In this document: piece after piece, positions 35,362-45,702 of the stretch
Layout of the letters: each line of letters begins with the position of its first letter
How positions within the stretch are numbered: position 1 is the first letter of the stretch
Assembly: GCF_001632285.1 (NCBI RefSeq)
Contig: NZ_LWAH01000016.1
Coordinates: 1-64,000 of the forward strand
DNA from: Moraxella catarrhalis
GTDB taxonomy: Bacteria > Pseudomonadota > Gammaproteobacteria > Pseudomonadales > Moraxellaceae
Reading direction: 5' to 3'
DNA length: 64,000 bases
Program-made: the position numbers and the translations under genes
The notes under the pieces: generated by a model
What the model was told of the DNA's origin: nothing
The model's input: only the letters and a program-made list of their open reading frames with translations
Databases searched by the model: none

Positions 35362-36474
35362 ATGACAATTGATACCCACTTTGACGCTGACGATTTGGCG
35401 GAATATGACTTTGATTATACGATGAATGAAAATGGTCAGCTCACCCAAGCGGAGATTGCTACATTATATACCGAGCTTGGTGAAGCTGAGCAGGCATTGG
35501 TAACCATTCGTGATTTTATCCGCTTTGTGGTGACCAAGCTTCGCCAGTATGATGTCGTTGTGGCACAAGGGACGACAGATGAGTTTGCTGAAGCGGCGGC
35601 AATTGTTTTGCATTCTTTATCGCTTGAATGGTCGGCAGATGAGCAGATTTTGGCGTGTAAGCTGACTCCCAGCGAAAAGCAAGAAGTCTTGACTTTATTA
35701 TCTGAGCGTATCATTCAGCGTAAGCCTTTGTCTTATTTGATTAATTTGGCGTATTTTTGTGGGCTGCCTTTTTATGTTGATGAGCGTGTTTTGATTCCAC
35801 GCTCTCCGATTGCCGAGCTGATTAATCAGCAGTTTTATCCATATTTTGATGTCGATGATGTACGCAAAAACTCATTTTTTAGCCACGGTTTAGAAGAGTC
35901 GCAGTTGGCAGCACCTGAGCGTATTTTGGATTTATGCACAGGTTCTGGTTGTATTGCCATTGCACTTGCTAAGGCATTTCCTGATGCCAATATTGATGCC
36001 ACAGATATTGATAAAGATGCCCTAGAAGTGGCATGGACAAATGTTGAGCATCATGAGCTTGCTCATCAAGTCAATCTACTTGAATCAAATTTATTTGCCA
36101 AACTGCCCGCTGAAAATCAGTACGAGCTTATTGTGACTAATCCGCCTTATGTGGATGCAGCGGTAATGGCAGAGCTGCCACCTGAGTTTTTGCATGAGCC
36201 TGAACATGCACTTGCAGCAGGTCAAGATGGCTTAGATTTGGTACATCAAATTTTATACCACGCACCTGATTATTTGACCAAAGATGGCTTGTTGGTTTGT
36301 GAAGTTGGTGATAGCGAGTGGGCGCTACGCCAAGCTTATCCTGAAATTCAGTTTGATTGGCTGACCTTTGAAAAAGGCGGTAGTGGTGTTTTTGCCATCA
36401 CATGCGAAGAGCTTTTGGAATACCGAGAAGATTTTGCCAAACAAGTTGAGCGTGTGCAAGGTTTGACCCACTGA
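35362..36474 (+). CDS. prmB: 50S ribosomal protein L3 glutamine methyltransferase
   Basis: 370 residues. DLCTGSGCIAIALA is the AdoMet motif and NPPY (260-263) the catalytic motif of glutamine N5-methyltransferases. The N-terminal helical domain and the ELPPEFLHEPEHALAAGQDG block point to PrmB, which modifies uL3, rather than PrmC. An acidic 35-residue extension (THFDADDLAEYDFDY) lies at the N-terminus. AAAGGCAG upstream supports ATG 35362 over a preceding TTG. Confidence 0.9.
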   Translation: MTIDTHFDADDLAEYDFDYTMNENGQLTQAEIATLYTELGEAEQALVTIRDFIRFVVTKLRQYDVVVAQGTTDEFAEAAAIVLHSLSLEWSADEQILACKLTPSEKQEVLTLLSERIIQRKPLSYLINLAYFCGLPFYVDERVLIPRSPIAELINQQFYPYFDVDDVRKNSFFSHGLEESQLAAPERILDLCTGSGCIAIALAKAFPDANIDATDIDKDALEVAWTNVEHHELAHQVNLLESNLFAKLPAENQYELIVTNPPYVDAAVMAELPPEFLHEPEHALAAGQDGLDLVHQILYHAPDYLTKDGLLVCEVGDSEWALRQAYPEIQFDWLTFEKGGSGVFAITCEELLEYREDFAKQVERVQGLTH

Positions 36475-36495
36475 TACCGTTTTATGATATGTTTA

Positions 36496-36530
36496 ATAAA
36501 AAGCAAATGGAACATCCGTTTGCTTTTTAT
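36496..36530 (+). terminator. prmB terminator
   Basis: A 12-bp stem (36496-36507 with 36519-36530) and an 11-nt loop, with T-rich 3' arm. Confidence 0.85.
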
Positions 36531-36570
36531 TATCTGTATCTGATTATTATCTATATCTGAGTGCATTAGC

Positions 36571-36599
36571 ATGACTTTGATGCAAAATTTTAGTATAAT
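36571..36599 (+). promoter_or_regulatory. Predicted promoter of the rlmN-der block
   Basis: ATGACT (36571-36576), a 17-bp spacer and a perfect TATAAT (36594-36599), about 35 bp before the rlmN GTG. Confidence 0.6.
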
Positions 36600-36634
36600 A
36601 ATGGGTTTAATTAAATACTTGTATAGAGTGTACC

Positions 36635-37822
36635 GTGAATAAAATTCCTGTCATCACCTCCGCTGAGCAGTCCGACCAAGCAGCCAAGAAAGTTAATCTT
36701 TTAGGTATGTCAAAAGATGAATTATCGGCATTTTTTGTGTCTTTGGGCGAAAAGTCGTTTCGTGCAACGCAGGTGATGAAGTGGATTTATCAATTTGGTG
36801 TGACAGATTTTTTTGAGATGACAAATATTTCAAAAAAACTTCAGCATAAGCTACATGAGGTAGCTTGCGTCGTGCCGCCGACTGTGAAATATAAAGAATT
36901 TAGCCAAGATGGTACACGCAAATGGGTCTTTGAGGTGGCGGGTGGTTCGTTGGTTGAGACAGTCTTGATTCCTGCCGATGATGGTAAGCAATTTGGGCGT
37001 AAGACTTTATGCATTTCATCGCAAGTGGGCTGTGCGTTGGATTGTTCGTTTTGTAGTACAGGTAAGCAGGGTTTTGAGCGAGATTTAACGCCAAGCGAAA
37101 TCATTGGGCAGCTTTGGGTCGCCAATCAGTCTTATATGGAAAATGTGCCGCCAACCGAGCGAGAAAACCGTGTGACCAATGTCGTCATGATGGGCATGGG
37201 TGAACCGTTATTAAACTATGATCCTGTGGTGGCGTCCATGTCACTTATGCTTGATGATCATGCATTTGGCTTATCCAAACGCCGTGTCACACTTTCAACC
37301 TCAGGCGTTGTTCCAAAAATGTATGATTTGGCCAAAGATATTGATGTGGCACTTGCCATTAGCTTACATGCACCCAATGATGAGCTTCGTAATGAACTTG
37401 TGCCGATTAATAAAAAATATCCTTTAAAAGATCTTATTAAGGCTGCCAAATCTTATGTGTACGATGAAAATCCTCGCCACAAAAAACACATTACCATCGA
37501 ATATGTTATGCTGGCAGGTGTTAACGATTCTGATGAACACGCACATCAGCTGGTTGATTTGCTAAAAGATTTGCCGAGCAAAATTAATTTAATTCCGTTC
37601 AATCCATTTCCGCACGCACCTTATGGGCGTTCAAGCAATAATCGGATACATGCTTTTAGTCATATTTTAAACCAAGCAGGATTTGTTTGTACAATTCGCC
37701 AGACTCGTGGTGATGATATTGATGCTGCTTGTGGGCAGCTGGTCGGTCAGGTCGCTGATCGTACACGCCGTGCCAAAAAATGGCAAGAAAGTATCCAAAA
37801 ACGCCAAAGCCATCATGAATGA
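36635..37822 (+). CDS. rlmN: 23S rRNA/tRNA A2503/A37 C2-methyltransferase
   Basis: 395 residues, radical SAM. The iron-sulfur cluster is held by Cys133, Cys137 and Cys140 (CALDCSFC), and the methyl-carrying Cys lies in [10 protein letters not shown] near residue 370. RlmN methylates A2503 of 23S rRNA and A37 of some tRNAs. The start is GTG at 36635; the N-terminal domain LLGMSKDEL fits this choice. It opens the conserved block rlmN-pilF-ispG-hisS-yfgM-bamB-der. Confidence 0.94.
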   Translation: MNKIPVITSAEQSDQAAKKVNLLGMSKDELSAFFVSLGEKSFRATQVMKWIYQFGVTDFFEMTNISKKLQHKLHEVACVVPPTVKYKEFSQDGTRKWVFEVAGGSLVETVLIPADDGKQFGRKTLCISSQVGCALDCSFCSTGKQGFERDLTPSEIIGQLWVANQSYMENVPPTERENRVTNVVMMGMGEPLLNYDPVVASMSLMLDDHAFGLSKRRVTLSTSGVVPKMYDLAKDIDVALAISLHAPNDELRNELVPINKKYPLKDLIKAAKSYVYDENPRHKKHITIEYVMLAGVNDSDEHAHQLVDLLKDLPSKINLIPFNPFPHAPYGRSSNNRIHAFSHILNQAGFVCTIRQTRGDDIDAACGQLVGQVADRTRRAKKWQESIQKRQSHHE

Positions 37823-37874
37823 ATTGATACATCTATTTACTAATGATATCAAAGCCTGATAGAATGGACGCTAC

Positions 37875-38471
37875 ATGAAAATCCGAGTAAAGTGGCCTAT
37901 GGTAATGGCGATGGGGTTGGTTTTAAGTGCCTGTCAAAGTACACCAATACCGCCTAAAAATAATCCGCAATTGGCACAAATCCGAACCCAAATTGCAATC
38001 TCGCTACTGGACATGGGTAAGCTTGATCAAGCCAAACAGCAGTTGGATGCTGCTTTATCGGCTGATCGGCAGTTTGCACCTGCCTATCGCACCTTGGCAA
38101 AGGTTTATCAAGCTTCGGAGGATGCCACTCACCAAACCAAAGCTCAACGCTTGTTTGAAAAGGCGATTGAACTAAATCCTAAAGATATGCAAAGTTATAT
38201 GGATTATGGATTTTATTTGGTGCAGATGGGAGACTTGTCAGGTGCGTTGATTTATTTTGATAAACCTAGCCGAGCCATCGGTTATGAAGGGCGTGTGGTA
38301 GCCATCGAAAATATGGCATATATTTATTATCATCAATATGAAGCTGCCAAATCACCAACAAAAGATGACTATAATAACGCCAAATCAGCACTTGAGCGTG
38401 CGTTAACTTCAGGCACTCAACATGATGAAATCAAAAAGTCTTATGACAAATTATTAAGTGATTATAAATAG
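37875..38471 (+). CDS. pilF: Type IV pilus biogenesis lipoprotein PilF (TPR)
   Basis: 198 residues. Lipobox with Cys20 (LVLSAC), then tetratricopeptide repeats from about residue 30 to 190. In Pseudomonas PilF is the pilotin that assembles the PilQ secretin; the Neisseria homologue is PilW. Position directly after rlmN is the conserved one. M. catarrhalis makes type IV pili and is naturally transformable, so a role in that machinery is expected. Confidence 0.85.
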   Translation: MKIRVKWPMVMAMGLVLSACQSTPIPPKNNPQLAQIRTQIAISLLDMGKLDQAKQQLDAALSADRQFAPAYRTLAKVYQASEDATHQTKAQRLFEKAIELNPKDMQSYMDYGFYLVQMGDLSGALIYFDKPSRAIGYEGRVVAIENMAYIYYHQYEAAKSPTKDDYNNAKSALERALTSGTQHDEIKKSYDKLLSDYK

Positions 38472-38529
38472 TTTATGATGATTATCACGCCATGTATTTG
38501 GTCAATTGAACAAGAATAACGGTAACACC

Positions 38530-39645
38530 ATGTCAATACACAATCCGATTAAACGCCGCCCTACCAAAAAAATCTATGTTGGCAATGTCGCCATCGGCGG
38601 CGATGCACCCATCAGCGTGCAAAGTATGACAAATACAAACACCTGTGATATTGATGCAACAGTTGCACAAATTCAGCGATGCGTGGACGCAGGTGCGGAC
38701 TTGATGCGTGTATCGACACCAACGATGGAGAGCGTCGCTGCCTTTGCTGAGATAAAAAAACGCGTATCCATTCCACTCATTGCCGATATTCATTTTGATC
38801 ACAAAATCGCCATTGCAGTGGCGGATGTGGGTGCAGACTGCCTGCGTATCAATCCAGGTAATATTGGCAATGATCAAAAAGTCAAAGAAGTGGTTGCAGC
38901 GGCACGCCATCATAATGTGCCGATTCGTATCGGTGTGAATGCAGGCTCACTTGAAAAGGATTTACAAAAAAAATATCGAGAACCGACAGGTGAGGCGATG
39001 CTAGAATCGGCGTTACGCCACATTGATATTTTAGAAAATCTTAATTTTCAGAATTATAAAATCTCAGTCAAAGCCTCCAATGTATTTTTAACCCTTGATG
39101 CGTATCGATTGATTTCAGCACAAATTGATAATCCATTGCATCTTGGCGTTACCGAAGCGGGTGTATATCGCACTGGCACGGTCAAATCTGCCATTGCTTT
39201 GGGCGGTTTGCTACTTGATGGCATTGGCGATACCATGCGTATCTCTTTGGCGGCAGCACCAGAAGAAGAGATTAAAATCGGCTTTGACATTCTAAAATCA
39301 CTGGGTATTCGTAGTAATGGTGTCAATTTTATTGCTTGTCCAAGTTGTAGCCGTCAAGAGTTTGATGTCATCAAAGTGATGAATGAGCTTGAAGCTCGCT
39401 TAGAGGATATTCGTGAGCCACTGGATCTGTCAGTTATTGGCTGTAAAGTCAATGGGCCAGGTGAAGCCAAAGAAGCGACGATCGGTGTCGTGGGAGCAAG
39501 CCCCAATAGTTTAGTTTATAAACATGGTACAAAAAGCCATCTGATTGATACCAAAAAATTGGTAGATGAGATTGAGGCGATGGTGCGTGCTCAAGTCAAA
39601 GACATTCAAGATAAACGGGCAAATGAGATCATTCGCATAGGCTAA
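38530..39645 (+). CDS. ispG: 4-hydroxy-3-methylbut-2-enyl diphosphate synthase
   Basis: 371 residues. It reduces MEcPP to HMBPP in the MEP isoprenoid pathway. The 4Fe-4S cluster is held by CPSC and by [10 protein letters not shown] near the C-terminus. ATG 38530 gives the family start [19 protein letters not shown]; a TTG 24 nt earlier is less likely. In many gamma-proteobacteria rodZ sits between pilF and ispG, but here there are only about 58 bp between them. Confidence 0.93.
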   Translation: MSIHNPIKRRPTKKIYVGNVAIGGDAPISVQSMTNTNTCDIDATVAQIQRCVDAGADLMRVSTPTMESVAAFAEIKKRVSIPLIADIHFDHKIAIAVADVGADCLRINPGNIGNDQKVKEVVAAARHHNVPIRIGVNAGSLEKDLQKKYREPTGEAMLESALRHIDILENLNFQNYKISVKASNVFLTLDAYRLISAQIDNPLHLGVTEAGVYRTGTVKSAIALGGLLLDGIGDTMRISLAAAPEEEIKIGFDILKSLGIRSNGVNFIACPSCSRQEFDVIKVMNELEARLEDIREPLDLSVIGCKVNGPGEAKEATIGVVGASPNSLVYKHGTKSHLIDTKKLVDEIEAMVRAQVKDIQDKRANEIIRIG

Positions 39646-39649
39646 ATGT

Positions 39650-40606
39650 ATGAGCGATCAGGATAAATTGGGCTTTTTAGATTTGGCGGTGCATGCGATG
39701 AAAATGGTCAATCGACCAATGACAACGATGCAGCTGTGGGAGTTTGTTCTTAAAAATAAATTGCATCGTCGGTTAAGATCTTATGATGTTTCCACCGAAT
39801 CTTTCATTGGCAAATCACCAGAAAGAACATTTGGTAGTTCAATTACTCGCAATAAACATATCTTCAAGGAAGTTCCAAATACAAATACCAAGCCAAAACA
39901 ATATATTTTAAAATCTCAGCAAACAAAGTTAGAGGTGATAAAAAATCTTGATCAAACCACTCATCGCTTAGCAAAATATCATGAGCGAGAGTTGCACCCT
40001 GTCTTGACTTATTTTTTGAAATTTGATAAATATTTTCAAGCTTATTCAAAAACCATTTTTCATGAAATCAGTCCAAAAGGAGCAAAAGGCGAGGATAAAT
40101 GGCTGTATCCAGATATGGTGGCGGTGCATTTTGAATACGCCAACTATCAAAAAAACCATGTACTTGGTTTTATTACGAAATTTAATAAGCCACCAATAAA
40201 AATCTATTCATTTGAGATTAAAAAAGAGCTAAATTTTAGTAATTATAAAGAAAGCTTTTTTCAGGCAGTCAGTAACTCAAGTTGGGCAAATGAAGGTTAT
40301 TTGGTGGCGGCACAAATCCTGCCTGACGGTCAATTTATTGAGTCGCTCAAAAAACTTAGCCAAAGCTTTGGGATTGGTATCATTGAGCTTAATAGACACA
40401 ATGTGAAACAAAGTAAGATTTTATCACCTGCCAAATTTAAAGAGATGATGGATTATTCGGTGGTTGATGAATTGGCGAATAAAAATGACAATTTCTCACA
40501 ATTTTTAAAAACCATTATCGATTTTGATGTTAATCATCCTCATCGATATGACAGCGAGTTTGACAAAATCTTAAACCTATATGAACCGAATGACAGCAAT
40601 CATTGA
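39650..40606 (+). CDS. HARE-HTH plus PD-(D/E)xK nuclease-like protein
   Basis: 318 residues. The N-terminus (5-75, LGFLDLAVHAMKMVNRPMTTMQLWEFV) is a HARE-type winged helix seen in restriction-linked and chromatin proteins. The C-terminal part has a nuclease-like core: Glu139, Pro154-Asp155 in YPDMVAV, Glu189-Ile-Lys191 in SFEIKKEL, and QAVSNSSWANEGYLVA. This matches the layout of uncharacterised COG2958-type proteins. No methyltransferase is beside it, so it is not an ordinary restriction system. The ATG lies 4 nt after the ispG stop, without its own clear ribosome site, suggesting coupling. By eye it is AT-richer than its neighbours. Function is unknown; a modification-dependent nuclease or a regulator are possible. 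Confidence 0.65.
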   Translation: MSDQDKLGFLDLAVHAMKMVNRPMTTMQLWEFVLKNKLHRRLRSYDVSTESFIGKSPERTFGSSITRNKHIFKEVPNTNTKPKQYILKSQQTKLEVIKNLDQTTHRLAKYHERELHPVLTYFLKFDKYFQAYSKTIFHEISPKGAKGEDKWLYPDMVAVHFEYANYQKNHVLGFITKFNKPPIKIYSFEIKKELNFSNYKESFFQAVSNSSWANEGYLVAAQILPDGQFIESLKKLSQSFGIGIIELNRHNVKQSKILSPAKFKEMMDYSVVDELANKNDNFSQFLKTIIDFDVNHPHRYDSEFDKILNLYEPNDSNH

Positions 40607-40629
40607 TTGTATATAATTAAGGAATATTT

Positions 40630-41898
40630 ATGAATAAAATTACCGCTATCCGTGGCTTTAATGATGTGTTGCCCGAGCAAACACCAGCATGGCGTGCAAT
40701 GGAACGAACATTAATTGAGGTGATGGATAGCTATGGCTATAGCCAAATCCGTTTGCCTTTGGTTGAAGAAACTCAGCTATTTGCACGAGGTGTCGGTGAA
40801 GCGACAGATATTGTTGAAAAAGAAATGTTTGGCGTTGTACATGGCGGAAATAAGGGCGATGAAGGATCTTCTTTTACTTTACGCCCCGAAGGTACTGCAG
40901 GATGTGTACGGGCAATTGTTGAGCATAACTTAACTCGTGGCGATACACCAAAATTATGGTACTTAGGCCCGATGTTTCGTTATGAACGCCCCCAAAAAGG
41001 TCGCTATCGCCAATTTCATCAATTGGGCGTAGAGTATTTTGGCGCTGAGTTGCCTGATGCTGATGCTGAGTTGATCGCTATGACTTATCATATGTGGCAA
41101 AAACTGGGTATCGGTGAGCATGTGACACTCCAGCTAAATACTTTGGGCGAGACCGATGAGCGTGTTGCATACAAATCAGCACTGGTTGAATATTTGACAA
41201 CACACCAAGAGGCTTTGGATGATGATTCAAAACGCCGTTTAAATACCAATCCACTGCGTATTTTGGATTCCAAAGATGAAAACACTCAACAAATCCTAAA
41301 AAATGCACCTAAGCTTGGTGAGTTTTTGGGTGAGGCATCGTTGGCTCATTTTGAAAAAGTACAAAACTATTTGTCCGCATTGGGTATTTCGTTTGAGATA
41401 AACGATAAATTGGTGCGTGGCTTGGATTATTATAACAAAACCGTTTTTGAATGGGTAACTGACAAATTAGGTTCACAAGCGACCGTCTGTGGCGGCGGTC
41501 GTTATGATGGCTTGGTGGGTATTATCAAAGGTAACGCTGAGCAGTCAGAGCCTGCGGTTGGGTTCGCTATGGGTCTTGAACGCTTAATGCTATTGATTGA
41601 TGCCGTTAATCCTTATCAGGTCGCATCTTGGTGTGATGTTTTTGTGATTGCTCACCCTGATTATTATATTGATGGCTTAAAGTACGCCGAATCACTTCGC
41701 TTGCGTCAGGATAATTTACGCGTCAAAATGGCAAGTGCAACAGGCTTAAAATCACAAATGAAAAAAGCCGATAAATCAGGTGCAGCTTATACGGTCATCA
41801 TCGCAGAAGATGAGGTAAATGCCAACCAAATCACCATTAAGACAATGGCAACTGGTGAACAACGCCGTGCACCCATTGATTATCAATTTATACGATAA
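40630..41898 (+). CDS. hisS: Histidyl-tRNA synthetase
   Basis: 422 residues, class II. Motif 1 region includes [13 protein letters not shown], motif 2 [18 protein letters not shown], the histidine-specific [15 protein letters not shown], and motif 3 GFAMGLERL. The C-terminal anticodon domain (about 330-422) is complete. A ribosome site AAGGAATATT precedes the ATG. It follows the nuclease-like gene by 23 nt and lies in the conserved ispG to der block. Confidence 0.95.
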   Translation: MNKITAIRGFNDVLPEQTPAWRAMERTLIEVMDSYGYSQIRLPLVEETQLFARGVGEATDIVEKEMFGVVHGGNKGDEGSSFTLRPEGTAGCVRAIVEHNLTRGDTPKLWYLGPMFRYERPQKGRYRQFHQLGVEYFGAELPDADAELIAMTYHMWQKLGIGEHVTLQLNTLGETDERVAYKSALVEYLTTHQEALDDDSKRRLNTNPLRILDSKDENTQQILKNAPKLGEFLGEASLAHFEKVQNYLSALGISFEINDKLVRGLDYYNKTVFEWVTDKLGSQATVCGGGRYDGLVGIIKGNAEQSEPAVGFAMGLERLMLLIDAVNPYQVASWCDVFVIAHPDYYIDGLKYAESLRLRQDNLRVKMASATGLKSQMKKADKSGAAYTVIIAEDEVNANQITIKTMATGEQRRAPIDYQFIR

Positions 41899-41997
41899 AA
41901 TATGCATGACTTATGCGATAAAATCTATATGGATAAAAACCGCATGAAAATGGTTGTGTGTGATATAATGCATGCAATTTTCAATTAGAGTTTGATT

Positions 41998-42831
41998 ATG
42001 ATTGACACTCCGAAGAATGATAATAATTTTACTGATCAAAAATCTTTAAATGCCTTAAAACTGCATGGCGAAAAGATTATTTATGCCGTACTTTTGGTAT
42101 TGGCTGTCTTTTTTGGTTGGCAGTATTATCAAAAAAATTATGCCAAGATAGATACGGTCGCTGCAGATACTTATACTTCAATTTCGGTGCGTGATGAGCG
42201 ACTGGTGCAAGCGTATTTAAATCCACAATTAGATGAAGTGGCTAAGCAGGCATTGGCGGAAGAAGAAAAGCAGTTATTTGGTGATATTGATGCACTTGTT
42301 GCAGCACATGGTAACACTGTTTACGCTTGGCAAGCATTGATGATCAAGGCACGCCACCAGACCAATAATAACGATCTTGACGGTGCGGTCGCAACGCTCA
42401 GCCAAGCCACTTCAATCAATCTTGATGACGACGGTTTGACAGCAATAGCCAAAATACGCCATGCACGAGCCATGTTGGCAAATGGTGATACAAACGGTGC
42501 GTTATCGATTGCCAATGAAGCCATGCCGACAGCTTTTGAAGCATCACGCCAAGAGCTTTTGGGTGATATTTATCATGCCAAAAATGAAATTGACAATGCC
42601 AAATCTGCTTATACTAATGCATGGGAGGTGCTCCGTGAGCGTCAAGAAAACCGTGCGGTATTGGCTTTAAAATTACAGTCACTTGGGGTGAATGTTGAAC
42701 CAATCGAACCTACGCCATCAGTGGTATCGATACCAAATACTCAGCCAGTCATTGAAGGTGGCGAGATATTTGAGATGATTGAGCATGATTCGGCAGTGGC
42801 AGACACACAAAACCCACACACTGGCAATTAG
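41998..42831 (+). CDS. yfgM: YfgM-like TPR inner-membrane protein
   Basis: 277 residues. One membrane helix at about 28-46 (IIYAVLLVLAVFFGWQYY) is followed by a periplasmic domain of TPR-like helices (UPF0070/YfgM). In E. coli YfgM binds the PpiD chaperone at the Sec translocon and modulates the Rcs response. It has the usual place between hisS and bamB. ATG 41998 is preferred over a TTG two codons earlier. A TATAAT at 41964-41969 could give it an internal promoter. Confidence 0.85.
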   Translation: MIDTPKNDNNFTDQKSLNALKLHGEKIIYAVLLVLAVFFGWQYYQKNYAKIDTVAADTYTSISVRDERLVQAYLNPQLDEVAKQALAEEEKQLFGDIDALVAAHGNTVYAWQALMIKARHQTNNNDLDGAVATLSQATSINLDDDGLTAIAKIRHARAMLANGDTNGALSIANEAMPTAFEASRQELLGDIYHAKNEIDNAKSAYTNAWEVLRERQENRAVLALKLQSLGVNVEPIEPTPSVVSIPNTQPVIEGGEIFEMIEHDSAVADTQNPHTGN

Positions 42832-42900
42832 TGCTTACAAAAGATTCGTTAATCATGGTCAAATAAACTTAATTAAAAATAGCAAAGTAAGGATATTTTT

Positions 42901-44079
42901 ATGTATCAGCGCTTTATCAATACCGCATTGGTTGCAGCTTTGGCGGTAACTATGGCAGGTTGTGGCACCAAAGCCATCAAGCCAACCGAACGCAAGCCTG
43001 CCAAATTGGTTAATATTCAGACGCCAGTCGCTGTATTAACACAGGTATCAAGTATCCGCTTGGATCAAGGTCGATCTGGCTTTAGTCGTCGTAATACCAA
43101 CCTAAGAAAGGATGTTATTGATTTACAAATTGCACCGTTGGCAGATGGTATGATTGCAGCAAGTCGCAGTGGTATCGTCAGTGGTTACATGGGTGAATCG
43201 ATTGCTTGGCAATATAATGCTGAAGATGTGATCACTGGCGGTGTCGGTATTGATGATCAAGGCAGTGTGGCGGTCATTGGTACGCGTTCAGGGAAATTAA
43301 TTGCATTAGATGCTCGCACAGGTGCAGCACGCTGGGTGGTAGAATTGGCTTCTTCTAGTTTGGCACCAGCATTGATTAGTGGTGATAAAGTGATTGTCAT
43401 CACTAACAGTGGCACGATTTTTGGATTGGATATTAATAGTGGTGCGACAGTTTGGCAGTATGCCACTCAGGTACCAAATACCAGTGTGCGTGGTATGGCA
43501 AAGCCTTTGGCACTGGATGCTCGCACGGTATTGATTGGTGGTGCTGATGGGCGTATTCATGCACTAGATACCATGACAGGTGCACCAGTGTGGACTCGCC
43601 GTGTGGGACTGGCGATGGGTTCTGGAGAAATTGATCAGCTGCGTGATATTGATGGGACACCGACCGTCGTAGATCATTATCTATACGCTGCCAGCTACAG
43701 CGGACAATTAGCTGGGTTTGATATGACAACAGGGCGTACCATGTTTGTCAGCGAGCTATCTAGCACCAAAAAGCTGACCACTTTGGCTGATGCTGTCATC
43801 GGTAGTAGCACTGATGGTGATGTGGTTGCCTTTAACCGAATGACTGGCGAGAAGCTTTGGGAAAATCATGATCTAAAATATCGTGGATTGACCAATCCTG
43901 TAACCATCGGCACTTATATTGCTGTTGGGGATGCAGATGGTGTGGTACATATTTTAAATCATCAAGGTCAAATTATCAGCCGAGTCAATACCAAAGGTGC
44001 TTTGACCAACTTAACTGTGATCAATAATCGCTTATATGCCCAATCAGCAGATGGCGTTGTGACTGTTTGGCAATTTTAA
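42901..44079 (+). CDS. bamB: Outer-membrane protein assembly factor BamB
   Basis: 392 residues. Lipobox with Cys21 (TMAGC) and eight PQQ-like beta-propeller repeats (for example SGKLIALDARTGAARWVVEL, NSGATVWQY, AFNRMTGEKLWEN). BamB is a lipoprotein of the BAM complex that folds outer-membrane proteins, which would include the UspA1 anchor. Ribosome site AAGGATATTTTT precedes the ATG. It is placed between yfgM and der as in many gamma-proteobacteria. Confidence 0.93.
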   Translation: MYQRFINTALVAALAVTMAGCGTKAIKPTERKPAKLVNIQTPVAVLTQVSSIRLDQGRSGFSRRNTNLRKDVIDLQIAPLADGMIAASRSGIVSGYMGESIAWQYNAEDVITGGVGIDDQGSVAVIGTRSGKLIALDARTGAARWVVELASSSLAPALISGDKVIVITNSGTIFGLDINSGATVWQYATQVPNTSVRGMAKPLALDARTVLIGGADGRIHALDTMTGAPVWTRRVGLAMGSGEIDQLRDIDGTPTVVDHYLYAASYSGQLAGFDMTTGRTMFVSELSSTKKLTTLADAVIGSSTDGDVVAFNRMTGEKLWENHDLKYRGLTNPVTIGTYIAVGDADGVVHILNHQGQIISRVNTKGALTNLTVINNRLYAQSADGVVTVWQF

Positions 44080-44099
44080 ATAATCAATAAAATCAGCAT

Positions 44100-44130
44100 C
44101 CTTTGTCATGATATCGGTGGCAAAGGTTTT
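44100..44130 (+). terminator. Possible terminator after bamB
   Basis: CCTTTG (44100-44105) pairs with CAAAGG (44121-44126), followed by TTTT. The stem is short and the loop long, so partial readthrough into der is likely. Confidence 0.5.
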
Positions 44131-44216
44131 GCTGTTTTGGTTGAATGATGATTGATGCCTGATCATCCAAATCCTCATTGCGACAGATTCAATTTTAACG
44201 ATATTAAGAGTAAAAC

Positions 44217-45635
44217 ATGAGTATAAAACCTGTGGTCGCCTTGATTGGTCGCCCTAATGTCGGTAAATCGACTTTATTTAATCAGTTAACAAAGAGTCGT
44301 CAAGCATTGGTGGCGGATTTGGCGGGTCTAACCCGTGATCGTCAGTATGGTGATGCACATTTTGAAAACAAGTCATTCATTGTCGTTGACACTGGCGGTA
44401 TCGGTGAGATGGATGATGGTTCGGGCAATATTGATGATTATATGGCGACTCAGTCATATACGGCGATTCATGAAGCGGATATTGTTGTTTTTGTCGTAGA
44501 TGCTCGTGCAGGATTGATTGGTGCAGATAGTGAGATTGCACATTTTTTACACACCTTGGGTAAGCCTGTATTTTTGGTAGCAAACAAGATGGATGGCGTT
44601 CATGAAGCGGCATATGCAGAGTTTTTTGCTTTAGGTTTTGGTGAACCGTATGCTACCGCAGCCAGTCATGGTAGAGGCGTTACCAATTTGCTTGAGTCTT
44701 TGACGGCGGATATGCCTGAAGATATGCCCAAAGATGAGCTTGATAGCAAAACCTTAAAGCTTGCCATCATTGGTCGCCCCAATGTCGGCAAATCAACCCT
44801 AGTCAATCGCTTGCTGGGCGAAGATCGTGTGGTGGTCTTTGATATGCCAGGCACAACGCGTGACAGTATTTATATTCCTTTTGAGCGAGAAGGGCGTAGC
44901 TATGTCCTCATCGATACAGCGGGCGTGCGTCGCCGTGGTCGCATTGATGAGAAAGTGGAAAAATTTTCTGTCGTCAAGACGCTACAAGCCATTAAAGATG
45001 CCAATGTTGTGGTGGTGGTCATTGATGCCAAAGAAGGTATTGTTGATCAAGATTTGCATATGCTTGGATATGCACTAGACGCAGGGCGTGCCATTGTCGT
45101 GGCAATCAATAAATGGGATGGCTTAAGCCAAGACCAAAAAGACTTTGTCAAAATTGAAATTGACCGCCGTTTTAATTTTGTGCCTTGGGTAAAAATTCAT
45201 TTAATTTCTGCTTTATATGGTAATGGTGTGGGTAAACTTTATCCTTCTATTCATAAAGCCTATGAAGCATCAATGTTTAAGGTTTCAACCAATCAGCTGA
45301 CACGAATTTTAGAAGATGCTGTTGCCAGCCATCCACCACCAATGGTGGGTGGTCGTAGAATTAAGCTAAGATATGCACATTTGGGTGGGCATAATCCTCC
45401 TGTCATCGTCATTCATGGCAATCAAACGAGCAGTCTGCCAAAAAGCTATCAGCGTTATCTTGAAAATGTTTTTCGCAATGTCTATAAACTCGAAGGGACA
45501 CCACTACAGGTAGAATTTAAGCAAAATGCCAACCCATATGAAGGCAAGAAAAATCCTGTCGTTAAAAACAAAGCCAAGTTGATGCGTGAGAAAAAACGCA
45601 TTCAGCGGTTTAAGCGTGCCGAGAAAAAACGATAA
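44217..45635 (+). CDS. der: GTPase Der (EngA)
   Basis: 472 residues with two tandem G domains: GRPNVGKST at 11-19 and again at about 186-194, with matching DTGG/DTAG, NKMD and NKWD motifs. A C-terminal KH-like domain and a Lys-rich tail follow. Der is essential for maturation of the 50S ribosomal subunit. It ends the rlmN-der block. Confidence 0.95.
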   Translation: MSIKPVVALIGRPNVGKSTLFNQLTKSRQALVADLAGLTRDRQYGDAHFENKSFIVVDTGGIGEMDDGSGNIDDYMATQSYTAIHEADIVVFVVDARAGLIGADSEIAHFLHTLGKPVFLVANKMDGVHEAAYAEFFALGFGEPYATAASHGRGVTNLLESLTADMPEDMPKDELDSKTLKLAIIGRPNVGKSTLVNRLLGEDRVVVFDMPGTTRDSIYIPFEREGRSYVLIDTAGVRRRGRIDEKVEKFSVVKTLQAIKDANVVVVVIDAKEGIVDQDLHMLGYALDAGRAIVVAINKWDGLSQDQKDFVKIEIDRRFNFVPWVKIHLISALYGNGVGKLYPSIHKAYEASMFKVSTNQLTRILEDAVASHPPPMVGGRRIKLRYAHLGGHNPPVIVIHGNQTSSLPKSYQRYLENVFRNVYKLEGTPLQVEFKQNANPYEGKKNPVVKNKAKLMREKKRIQRFKRAEKKR

Positions 45636-45702
45636 AAGCAGGTAATATGCACTTTATTAATTGGCAGTCACTGAGCTGTTATGTGCTTAATTATCTTTAT
45701 TG

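Noticed and set aside
39650..40606. Complete restriction-modification system around the nuclease-like gene
   Set aside because: Neighbours on both sides are housekeeping genes (ispG, hisS) and no methyltransferase is in the window.
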